A DNA stretch of 13,022 nucleotides from Deltaproteobacteria bacterium RIFCSPHIGHO2_12_FULL_43_9. Its GTDB lineage: Bacteria > Bdellovibrionota > O2-12-FULL-43-9. The position numbers and the translations under genes are program-made. The stretch's first letter is position 1. Every line of letters begins with the position of its first letter. Location: contig MGRR01000117.1 of assembly GCA_001798265.1 (NCBI GenBank), positions 4,438-17,459 on the forward strand, given 5' to 3'. Below the pieces are notes generated by a model. That model made no database searches and was not told where the DNA came from. It saw only the letters and a list, made by a program, of their open reading frames with translations. Below, in pieces: positions 1 to 6,251 of this stretch.

Positions 1-457
1 TGTCGAGTAGATCGACAAAAGAAGCGGACAATCCAATCATGTCTACCTTGGAGTTTAATTCTTTCCTTAGGTTTAAGTTTTCTAATTTAAGTTCGAGAAC
101 CTCTTGTGCCCTTTTAACCGTTGAAATTACATCAATACGTTTTAGTGGCTTGGTCAAAAAATCATACGCGCCAAATTTCATGGCTTCTACGGCGGTGGGG
201 ATAGACCCATAAGCGGTTACCAGTATTACCTCGTGGGTCGTTGTCCTCCGCTTGATTTGTTTCAGGAGTTCAATCCCGTCGAGCCCCGGCATCTTCAGAT
301 CTGTGATGACGATTGTTGGAGAGTGATCATTTAATTTTACCAGGGCATCACTTGCCGAATGAGCAATTTGTATGTCGGAGGTCAGATCCAATAAAATCCT
401 CTTTAGGGATTCGCAGTTTGGTGGCTCGTCATCAACAAGTAATATTCGATGCTTCAT
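1..457 (-). CDS. NtrC-family sigma54-type response regulator, C-terminus beyond window
   Basis: Partial gene; 152 codons are visible and the reading frame leaves the window. The receiver domain fills residues 1-120, with the acidic pocket D9-D10, the phospho-acceptor D53 in ITDLKMPG, T81 and K103 in FLTKP. After a linker with coiled-coil character (about 118-138), the sequence VDMIGLSASFVDLL matches the entry into the AAA+ sigma54-interaction domain of NtrC-type activators; the ATPase and DNA-binding domains would lie off the left edge. The start ATG overlaps the stop of the upstream histidine kinase as ATGA, with no clear Shine-Dalgarno, so translation is probably coupled to the kinase. It is the obvious phosphorylation partner of that kinase. 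The AAA+ assignment rests only on the first residues of the domain and on the receiver type. Confidence 0.9.
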   Translation of the reverse strand, partial: MKHRILLVDDEPPNCESLKRILLDLTSDIQIAHSASDALVKLNDHSPTIVITDLKMPGLDGIELLKQIKRRTTTHEVILVTAYGSIPTAVEAMKFGAYDFLTKPLKRIDVISTVKRAQEVLELKLENLNLRKELNSKVDMIGLSASFVDLLD

Positions 458-1926
458 TGTTGGTTAACTGGGAGTTGTATGGTAAATCTACTCCCCTCCT
501 TCATAGAGGGATTATACTTTATTTCACCTTTATGTGCTTCTATGATCTGCTTTGTTAAAGCAAGACCAAGACCTATGCCATCCCTCTTCGTAGTATAGAA
601 TGGCAAAAATATTTTCTCTATGTTTTCCGTTAGAACACCCGGACCTTGATCCTGGACGGAAATTTCTACATGGCCATTCATGATTCTGGCTTCCAGGTTT
701 ACGCAATCCCCCTCTTTGGAAACATCCAGTGCATTCGTGAGGAGGTTTAGAATAGCCTGCCGTATCTGTCCGGGATCTATGAAGAGCTGCGGGAGGCTAC
801 CCTTCGCTTTTAAATTCAGGATTACCCCCTTAAATGAAAACTGTGGTCTGATAATGACATCAATTTCCCTGAATAATTCATCGAGCGATGTTGCTTTGAT
901 CTGGGTTTCAGGTGGGCGGGTCATCTGTAGATACTGTTCAGTTACGCTCTCCAGATGATTTACCTGTTCCCGGATCGCTTCAAGAAGGGATTGGAGTTCG
1001 TTTTCTGACAGGCCCTTTTTGTTTAAGATTCTGTCAATTAGATACTCCGCGTTTAATCCTATGGAATTCAGTGGATTTCTGATCTCATGCGCGACCTGGG
1101 CGGCAAGTTTTCCAACCGCTGCAAGTCTTTCGGACTGTAAAAGTCTCTCTTCCATTAATATTTTTTCAGAAACGTCCTCGCAAAGGGTTATAACGCCATC
1201 TATAGCGTCATTGCGAGGAGCGAACCTTGTTCGCGACGCGGCAATCTCACCGGGATTCCCCGGCTTCATCTGCTCATAGAGTGGAGCAAGCAGTATATTA
1301 AGTTTTCTCTCCCCTGCTTTTATTGTCGGAAGCGTTCTCTCACTTCCAGATGACAAGACATCCCTGATTCCATTAATCCAGTCATTTTGTTCGGAAATGA
1401 ATGGAATTTGTGAAACGGGGAGTCCGGCCAAAGTAGTGTTTATTCCCCAAAGCTTGTGAAAGGCATTATTTGTCAGTGAAACGATTTCACTTTTTGTAAT
1501 TACAATTATGCCTAAGGTTACAGAGTTTAGGATCTTTTCTGAATGGAGTGCCACGAATCTAAGCCTTACAATCTCCCCCTGAAGTTTATGATAAGAGGTG
1601 CTTCGCTCCCTCCATTTTGCTTCACGGTCACTGAGTGCCAGAGCCATTCTGTTATATTCCCTTATTAAACTTATTATCTCTTTTGATCTTTTTGCTGTAA
1701 TTCTTTTGTCCGGGATTTCCCCTTCAGATATTCTTTTCAGGTCACATTCAAGTTCTTTAAGTGGAGAGAGGGAATGGATGATATCCATTGCGGCAATTAA
1801 GCCGATTAAAACGATGATAAAGACAAATAGTGGCGTATTATTCCCGAGTAATATTGCCGCTACGGAAAATATTGTTATTAATGCGGTACTTATAAGCAGT
1901 CTTGTCGAAAGCGTGTGACCTTTCAT
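454..1926 (-). CDS. Membrane PAS-containing sensor histidine kinase (NtrB-like core) with a repeat-derived insertion
   Basis: 490-residue kinase. Two membrane helices (about 10-28 and 33-50) are joined by only a few residues (GNNTP), so there is no periplasmic sensor domain. A HAMP-like stretch follows (about 53-105), then a PAS domain (about 125-255), the HisKA dimerisation domain with H280 in VAHEIRNPLN, and a HATPase_c domain with N box NLLTNALD (N398), G1 DQGPG (426-430), an F-box-like FLPFYTTK and G2 GIGLGLAL (450-457). Residues 220-241 are encoded by a palindromic repeat unit inserted in frame between two PAS strands (LLAPLYE and DGVITLCEDVSE). The ATG overlaps the stop of the NHL lipoprotein gene (TGATG), and the stop overlaps the NtrC-type regulator (ATGA), so the three genes are likely translationally coupled. 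The stimulus is unknown. Confidence 0.93.
   Translation of the reverse strand: MKGHTLSTRLLISTALITIFSVAAILLGNNTPLFVFIIVLIGLIAAMDIIHSLSPLKELECDLKRISEGEIPDKRITAKRSKEIISLIREYNRMALALSDREAKWRERSTSYHKLQGEIVRLRFVALHSEKILNSVTLGIIVITKSEIVSLTNNAFHKLWGINTTLAGLPVSQIPFISEQNDWINGIRDVLSSGSERTLPTIKAGERKLNILLAPLYEQMKPGNPGEIAASRTRFAPRNDAIDGVITLCEDVSEKILMEERLLQSERLAAVGKLAAQVAHEIRNPLNSIGLNAEYLIDRILNKKGLSENELQSLLEAIREQVNHLESVTEQYLQMTRPPETQIKATSLDELFREIDVIIRPQFSFKGVILNLKAKGSLPQLFIDPGQIRQAILNLLTNALDVSKEGDCVNLEARIMNGHVEISVQDQGPGVLTENIEKIFLPFYTTKRDGIGLGLALTKQIIEAHKGEIKYNPSMKEGSRFTIQLPVNQQ
1204..1269 (-). repeat. Palindromic repeat inserted in frame in the kinase PAS domain (copy A)
   Basis: 66 bases (22 codons) inside the histidine kinase gene. 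Bases 1206-1248 have the family layout: CGTC, outer stem ATTGC (1210-1214), an inner hairpin GCGAAC-CTT-GTTCGC (1220-1234), closing stem GCAAT (1241-1245), then CTC. Bases 1250-1263 form a second small hairpin, CCGGG-ATTC-CCCGG, whose stem sequences also occur in the element at the yceD/rpmF junction. The encoded peptide is residues 220-241 of the kinase, containing PGNPGEIAAS and RFAPRNDA. The frame stays open through the element. Orientation is arbitrary. Confidence 0.85.
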
Positions 1927-3293
1927 CAGGAGTCCGTGATTCTGATGACACGGTGGTTAAGACTGTCAGCAATCCATAGAAATCTTGTGGTGCCTGATAC
2001 AACCTCAAAAATCCCTCTTGGCGTATTGAATCTATTTGGTCCAACTCCAGAGCCACCATCGAATCGTGAAAGCTGGCCAATCACTGTTCCAGCGGGCGCA
2101 TTACAAGCCGTCGGAATAGAATCAAATCTAATTAATCTGTTGTTTTTTGTGTCTGAAACCCAAACCCTCGTTCCATCACTAAACATATCGAATGGATAAT
2201 TCAGGTTATTATTATTTGGGGTTCCGGATTTATTTCCGGGCACCTGATTAACGAAGCGTTTATTAAACGCAGTTTGCCCGATACACCCTATTGCGACACT
2301 ACTCGTTGATCCATCGGCGTTAGCAACCAAAGGCCAGACATTATAAACCAGGACCCTACTATTATTTTGGTCGTCTATAAAAAAGTTCGTTCCGGTTAGG
2401 AACACAGAAGATCCCGCTGTAAATGTTATTTTTGGGGTTCCAGTGGAAATCCCCTCAGTAAAAAGAGAATTTGAATCGGGATCTGGTATCCCATCGTCGT
2501 CGACATCATCATTATTATTGTTTATGGAATTATAAACAAATGGATCGTCACTACTCCCTGGTTCTATCTCCTGTCCAACAACCAGATTTGCGTCTGCCCC
2601 ATTTGCCGGGGTAAGGGTGTTCCAGACGAGAATCCTGTTGTTTCCGGAATCAGCAATGATGAGTCTGCTATTTACTGTATCTATGAAAACACCCACCGGT
2701 TCTTTAAGTGTATTTTGATCAGGTTTATTCCCCCCTTGATTTGGAAGATTGTCATTAAAAAAATTTCCATCCAGATCATCGTCATCCTGCCCCAAGACTA
2801 TATTTGCGTCCTGCCCGTTAGCTGTTGGGAGAGAGGTCCAGATTAGAACGCGATTATTTCCGGTATCGGCAACAGCCACGGTTGTACCTGCCACATGAAC
2901 GCCTTTGGGTTGCTTGAGGGTGTCTGCATCTGGATCACCATCGCGGTTTTCTTTGCCTGATGTAAAATTCACCTGACCCAAAACAAGATTTGCGTTGTCG
3001 TTTGCAGTCGGGGTAATCGTGTCCCAGCGAAGAACGCGGTTATTTTTGGTGTCTGCCACGTATATCCTGCTGTTTGTTGTATCTATTGTGACATCCCATG
3101 GCTCATTCAGGGAGTGGGCCGCGACACTTTTCCCTCTGTTCGCTTTATTCTCGGAGAATCCACTCTGACCAATGATGATCGTTTGGGAAGCAGCCGATGT
3201 TTTCCCAAGTCGCCCCGCGCATGAGCCGATAAAAGCGGAAAATATTATGAACAACGATAATAAGGAGAAAAATTTAATCCCTGTTTTAAACAT
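1926..3293 (-). CDS. NHL-repeat beta-propeller lipoprotein
   Basis: 455 residues. The N-terminus is a lipoprotein signal: basic MFKTGIK, a hydrophobic run (8-22) and lipobox IGSC with C25 as the lipidated cysteine. No aspartate follows the cysteine, which fits outer-membrane or surface placement. The rest is six NHL-type blades at about 64-113, 128-170, 197-245, 278-340, 365-410 and 423-453, each with a pattern like VADTxNNRVLxW followed by a GQ turn (for example VADTKNNRVLRW, IADSGNNRILVW, VSDTKNNRLIRF, IADSLNHRVIRI). Between blades 3 and 4 lies an Asp/Asn-rich loop with DVDDDGIPD, a calcium-binding-like DxDxDG motif. NHL propellers usually bind proteins or ligands, and no enzyme site is visible. 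A Shine-Dalgarno AAGGGG sits about 10 bases before the ATG, 12 bases after the TSUP stop; the gene end overlaps the kinase start. The ligand is not predictable. Confidence 0.9.
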   Translation of the reverse strand: MFKTGIKFFSLLSLFIIFSAFIGSCAGRLGKTSAASQTIIIGQSGFSENKANRGKSVAAHSLNEPWDVTIDTTNSRIYVADTKNNRVLRWDTITPTANDNANLVLGQVNFTSGKENRDGDPDADTLKQPKGVHVAGTTVAVADTGNNRVLIWTSLPTANGQDANIVLGQDDDDLDGNFFNDNLPNQGGNKPDQNTLKEPVGVFIDTVNSRLIIADSGNNRILVWNTLTPANGADANLVVGQEIEPGSSDDPFVYNSINNNNDDVDDDGIPDPDSNSLFTEGISTGTPKITFTAGSSVFLTGTNFFIDDQNNSRVLVYNVWPLVANADGSTSSVAIGCIGQTAFNKRFVNQVPGNKSGTPNNNNLNYPFDMFSDGTRVWVSDTKNNRLIRFDSIPTACNAPAGTVIGQLSRFDGGSGVGPNRFNTPRGIFEVVSGTTRFLWIADSLNHRVIRITDS

Positions 3294-3305
3294 TTTCTAA
3301 GCCCC

Positions 3306-4121
3306 TTAGGTGAAATAAAGGGTACGAATGCCAATAAATAGTAACAGACCAGCCAAAATCCTAGCAAGAATCCTTGGGCTTGCCCTGTGAGATATCGCAA
3401 CCCCGAATTTAGCTACGAGAAGGATGGTAATGCCTGTGATCAAAAGCACTCCGACATGAATATAACCTAATGTATAAGTTGGAAGGCCGGCTCTTTGCCA
3501 CCCATTGAAAACATAACCCGCGGCTCCACTCAGAGATGCAACTGCCATAAAGAGTGTAGATGTTCCGACGGCCTTGGGGTAGGGGACTTCAAGGAAAAGT
3601 ATTAATAGCGGAATCATCATCGATCCGCCACCAATCCCCAGCAGTCCGGAGAAAAACGATACCGAGAACCCTATTACAATTGCCTTGGTCCAGAGGATTC
3701 TATCGTAAATCTGCTCCCCAGGCTCGGTTATCTGGAATATCAGGATATAAATTCCAATAAGACTGACAATCATTCCAAACAGTCTATGAACAATTATAGG
3801 ATCCCAGCGGCTTCCGGCCAGAGCGCCAAACTGTGCCCCAAAAATACCTGAGACTACGATTGCTGTTGCGATTTTTGGGTCAAATGAGCGCATCTTAATG
3901 TGAGATGCCGTGGTGGCAAGTGAGGCGATAAAGGCGATTCCAAGGCTTGTTCCAAGTGCCATTGGTGTTGCCAGTTCAACTGCAATCCCCTCCTTCATGA
4001 AGAGATAAAGGAGGGTGGGGACCAGAAATACCCCCCCACCTATACCAAATAACCCGGTCAAAAATCCTACTAAACCACCTATAATGAGTAATTCTGTCAG
4101 AAGGGAAATTGAAAATTCCAT
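3306..4121 (-). CDS. TSUP-family (TauE/SafE) membrane anion permease
   Basis: 271-residue integral membrane protein with the internal duplication typical of the TauE/SafE family: GLFGIGGGVFLVP near residues 23-35 and GLLGIGGGSMMIP at about 159-171, each starting one half. Each glycine-rich signature is followed by a small-residue helix motif (ATPMALGTSLG at 51-61, AVGTST at 184-189). About eight hydrophobic segments are visible. Family members move sulfite, sulfonates, sulfoacetate or related organic anions across the inner membrane; the substrate here cannot be told from sequence. It is the first gene of the minus-strand operon. The ATG is the only plausible start, because an in-frame TAG lies four codons upstream. 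An AAGGA sequence abuts the ATG with no spacer, so initiation may be weak or leaderless-like. The NHL lipoprotein begins 12 bases after its stop. Confidence 0.92.
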   Translation of the reverse strand: MEFSISLLTELLIIGGLVGFLTGLFGIGGGVFLVPTLLYLFMKEGIAVELATPMALGTSLGIAFIASLATTASHIKMRSFDPKIATAIVVSGIFGAQFGALAGSRWDPIIVHRLFGMIVSLIGIYILIFQITEPGEQIYDRILWTKAIVIGFSVSFFSGLLGIGGGSMMIPLLILFLEVPYPKAVGTSTLFMAVASLSGAAGYVFNGWQRAGLPTYTLGYIHVGVLLITGITILLVAKFGVAISHRASPRILARILAGLLLFIGIRTLYFT

Positions 4122-4145
4122 TCCTTCAAGCTAAGCCAAAAGCCT

Positions 4146-4161
4146 TGGTATTTCAATTGCT
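4146..4161 (+). promoter_or_regulatory. Possible sigma54 (-24/-12) promoter, weak candidate
   Basis: The divergent spacer contains TGG at 4146-4148 and TTGC at 4157-4160, giving the GG-N10-GC spacing required by sigma54, directed toward yceD. Only part of the consensus is met (TGGTAT instead of TGGCAC). It is noted because an NtrC-type activator is encoded nearby, but a sigma54-driven ribosomal/fatty-acid operon would be unusual. Chance occurrence is likely. Confidence 0.2.
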
Positions 4162-4178
4162 TTTGCTTGATTCGTTTC

Positions 4179-4208
4179 TTGACACCCCACTTTTCATTCT
4201 TGTACCCT
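4179..4208 (+). promoter_or_regulatory. Possible sigma70-type promoter for the yceD-rpmF-fab operon
   Basis: A perfect -35 box TTGACA lies at 4179-4184, followed after 18 bases by TACCCT (4203-4208), a poor -10 box that matches only at the key first, second and last positions. If used, transcription would start near 4215 and the leader would carry the whole 75-base inverted repeat before reaching yceD. Confidence 0.3.
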
Positions 4209-4249
4209 CCATTCACGATTCTTTCCGGAATTTAGTGGAACCTGACTAT

Positions 4250-4324
4250 CGTCATCCTGAGCCGAAGGCGAAGGATCTCCTGCTAAGTTGTGAAGAGATC
4301 CTTCGCCTTCGGCTCAGGATGACG
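4250..4324. repeat. Perfect 30-bp inverted repeat (REPIN-like pair, copy B) in the divergent spacer
   Basis: The left arm (4250-4279) and right arm (4295-4324) are exact reverse complements over 30 bases, with a 15-base loop. Each arm is itself a small hairpin: outer stem ATCCT (4254-4258) with AGGAT (4272-4276), inner stem GCC-GAA-GGC (4261-4269), and GA on both sides between them, so tandem G.A pairs are possible. This is two inverted copies of one unit, as in REPINs. No T-run follows, so it does not look like an intrinsic terminator. It separates the minus-strand TSUP operon from the plus-strand yceD operon. Confidence 0.9.
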
Positions 4325-4406
4325 GCCAAGTCGCCTTATTAAGGTAAGGTTACGCTTCGCTAAAAAACAGAAAGAGCCCCATTCACAGCTGATGGAGCAT
4401 AAAATT

Positions 4407-4958
4407 ATGCGGATAAATATCCATGAAATTCCCCCATCCGGGAAGGATTATTGTCTGACAAAGGCGGATTCCTGGGTAGCAGAGGTGATAAATAGGGCGG
4501 GTTTTGAATGTTATGATAATTTCAGCTCTAGAATACACGTGGTTCGCAACAGGGATAATGTAGTTTTTAGTGGGACAATGAATGGTGGGATCAAGCTTAT
4601 CTGCTCCAGATGTTGTGAACCTTATTCATTTGTAATAGATAGGGATTTTTTATCAACGTATTGCAGATATTATGAAAGGCGGGGGGCCATTCGCGAAGAG
4701 GTAAAATTAACCAAAGGGGATCTGGATTTAACATTCTTCAATGGAGAAGAGATAGATCTGGCAGAGCTGCTAAATGAGCAACTGCAGCTTGCTATGCCCT
4801 ATCGCCCGGTTTGCAGGGAGGATTGCAAAGGGATCTGCTCATACTGTGGTAAAGATTTGAATTTTGGAGATTGTAATTGCGAAAAGAGGAATTGGGGGCT
4901 TAAACTCTCCTCCCTTTTAAGTAATGTTACCCCGGGGAAAGCCGGGATCCAGGATTAA
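4407..4958 (+). CDS. yceD: YceD/DUF177 family protein, cysteine-rich, with a repeat-derived C-terminal tail
   Basis: 183 residues from the chosen ATG. The start MRINIHEIPP matches the usual beginning of YceD/DUF177 proteins and has GGAG nine bases upstream; an ATG 15 bases earlier (4392) is possible but overlaps that GGAG. Family hallmarks are the paired cysteines C66/C69 (CSRCC), an acidic middle with DLDLTFFNGEEIDLAELL, and the C-terminal cluster CREDCKGICSYCGKDLN (C136, C140, C144, C147) plus CNC (C156, C158), probably metal-binding. YceD proteins are linked to large ribosomal subunit RNA accumulation and nearly always sit next to rpmF, as here. The last ten residues (about 174-183, VTPGKAGIQD) are read from a palindromic repeat rather than from the family sequence, so the native C-terminus seems to have been replaced or extended. 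Confidence 0.9.
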   Translation: MRINIHEIPPSGKDYCLTKADSWVAEVINRAGFECYDNFSSRIHVVRNRDNVVFSGTMNGGIKLICSRCCEPYSFVIDRDFLSTYCRYYERRGAIREEVKLTKGDLDLTFFNGEEIDLAELLNEQLQLAMPYRPVCREDCKGICSYCGKDLNFGDCNCEKRNWGLKLSSLLSNVTPGKAGIQD

Positions 4959-4993
4959 AATTATTTCCATTCCGGCTTTCACCGGAATGGCCA
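4930..4993. repeat. Degenerate paired-hairpin repeat at the yceD/rpmF junction (copy C)
   Basis: Two hairpin modules face each other across an A/T-rich spacer. The left is CCCGG-GGAAAG-CCGGG (4931-4946); the right is a 9-bp perfect stem CCATTCCGG/CCGGAATGG (4967-4990) with loop CTTTCA. The reverse complement of the right module shares GAAAGCCGG with the left module, so the two look like diverged inverted copies, parallel to the better preserved element after glyA. The yceD stop codon lies in the spacer, and the rpmF ribosome-binding site (AGGGGA) starts at the right edge. Confidence 0.75.
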
Positions 4994-5005
4994 GGGGAAA
5001 AATTT

Positions 5006-5185
5006 ATGCCGGTACCAAAACGTAAAACCTCAAAAAGGGTAAAGAGAAACAGAGCCTCACATCGTGCTCTTCAGGCCCCAAATTATAAAAAATGTCCACA
5101 ATGTTCAGAACCTATTTTGCCACACCGAGTATGCTCAGCGTGCGGTTTTTATAAAGGTAAAGAAATTTTCACTCCCGAAATTTAA
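5006..5185 (+). CDS. rpmF: 50S ribosomal protein L32
   Basis: 59 residues, the usual L32 length. The N-terminus MPVPKRKTSKRVKRNRASHR is the conserved basic, RNA-binding start of L32. The C-terminal half carries a four-cysteine zinc knuckle, C30-x2-C33 and C43-x2-C46 (CPQC...CSAC), followed by GFYKGKEI. L32 belongs to the large subunit near the peptidyl transferase region. AGGGGA lies about eight bases before the ATG. It is directly downstream of yceD, the standard pairing. In many genomes plsX follows; here the next gene is fabH. Confidence 0.97.
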   Translation: MPVPKRKTSKRVKRNRASHRALQAPNYKKCPQCSEPILPHRVCSACGFYKGKEIFTPEI

Positions 5186-5267
5186 TTAAATTTTTTAAAA
5201 AGTTTATTCATCTCATTTGAAGGAATATTTGGAGTATTGTGACGTGGAGACGGAAAGGGGAACAACG

Positions 5268-6248
5268 GTGATTAGAACAAAAATATTGGGTACGGGTTCC
5301 TATCTTCCCCCTAAAGTGGTGACAAACGCGGATTTTGAGCATCTGATTGATACTACAGATCAATGGATTATCGATAGAACTGGAATAAAAGAGAGGCGCA
5401 TCGCTGAAAAAGGGACCTGGTTAAGCGATATCGCGATTGAGGCCTCAAGAAGCGCCATTGAAATGGCAAAGATCGATCCCAAAGAGATAGATTTATTAAT
5501 CCTTACCACATCAACACCAGATCAACCCCTTCCTCCAACGGCGATAAGGGTTCAGGAAAGACTGGGATTAAAAAATGGTGCTGCGTTTGACCTTCAGGCA
5601 ACCTGTTCAGGCTGGCTCTACGGGGCTGCCTTGGCAGATCAATGTATTAAAACAGGCTTTTGTAGACATGCCCTGATTATTGGCGCAGAAATCATGACCG
5701 GTGTGGTGGACTACAGCGATCGTTCAACCTGTATACTCTTTGGTGATGGTGCTGGCGCGGTTGTTCTGGGCAGAAGCGAGGATGAGAGCGGCTTTTATTC
5801 ACATCATCTCTACACAGCCGGGCAATTTATGGATGTTGTTGAGATTGCTGGGCCTGGTGTAATAAATCCCAATACCCACGAAAATCTGGAAGCCAAATTA
5901 CATTTTGTGAAGATGAAGGGTAAGGAGCTTTTTAAGGAGGCTATCCCAAGACTGGTCTCATCAAGCAGGGAGGCGCTTGAGGTAAATCACTTAACCATAG
6001 AAGATATTTCCCTATATATTCCCCATCAGGCAAATCTGAGAATAATCGAGGCTGTGGCAAGGCGATTATCCATCCCGATGGAGAAGGTCTTTATTAATCT
6101 CGATCGTGTTGGGAACACCGGTTCAGCATCTCTTCCAATAGCGATTGATGAAATTAACAGGCAGAATAACCTGAAAAAAGGTGATTGGTTACTTTTAGCG
6201 ACCATAGGTGCCGGTTTAACCTACGGGGCTTCAGTTATAAAATGGTGA
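5268..6248 (+). CDS. fabH: Beta-ketoacyl-ACP synthase III
   Basis: 326 residues from GTG at 5268, chosen because the following IRTKILGTGSYLPPKVVTN is the standard FabH N-terminus and AAAGGGG sits about eight bases upstream; the frame is open back to a TTG at 5217. The enzyme condenses acetyl-CoA (or another short acyl-CoA) with malonyl-ACP to start fatty-acid synthesis in the cytoplasm. The catalytic triad is visible: C113 in QATCSGW, H253 in IPHQAN and N283 in VGNTGSAS. The terminal GAGLTYGASV corresponds to the family GGGFTWGA motif with conservative changes. It follows rpmF by 82 bases, and fabD starts 3 bases after its stop. The missing plsX leaves FabH as the first lipid gene of the run. 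Confidence 0.96.
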   Translation: MIRTKILGTGSYLPPKVVTNADFEHLIDTTDQWIIDRTGIKERRIAEKGTWLSDIAIEASRSAIEMAKIDPKEIDLLILTTSTPDQPLPPTAIRVQERLGLKNGAAFDLQATCSGWLYGAALADQCIKTGFCRHALIIGAEIMTGVVDYSDRSTCILFGDGAGAVVLGRSEDESGFYSHHLYTAGQFMDVVEIAGPGVINPNTHENLEAKLHFVKMKGKELFKEAIPRLVSSSREALEVNHLTIEDISLYIPHQANLRIIEAVARRLSIPMEKVFINLDRVGNTGSASLPIAIDEINRQNNLKKGDWLLLATIGAGLTYGASVIKW

Positions 6249-6251
6249 TCT

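Noticed and set aside
1838..2199. Short open frames on both strands across the NHL/kinase junction
   Set aside because: They are shadows in other frames of the lipoprotein and kinase genes, whose domains are fully recognisable.
4109..4342. 77-codon plus-strand open frame spanning the divergent spacer
   Set aside because: Its second half is simply translation of the inverted repeat, its first part overlaps the TSUP start antisense, and it has no recognisable domain or ribosome-binding site.
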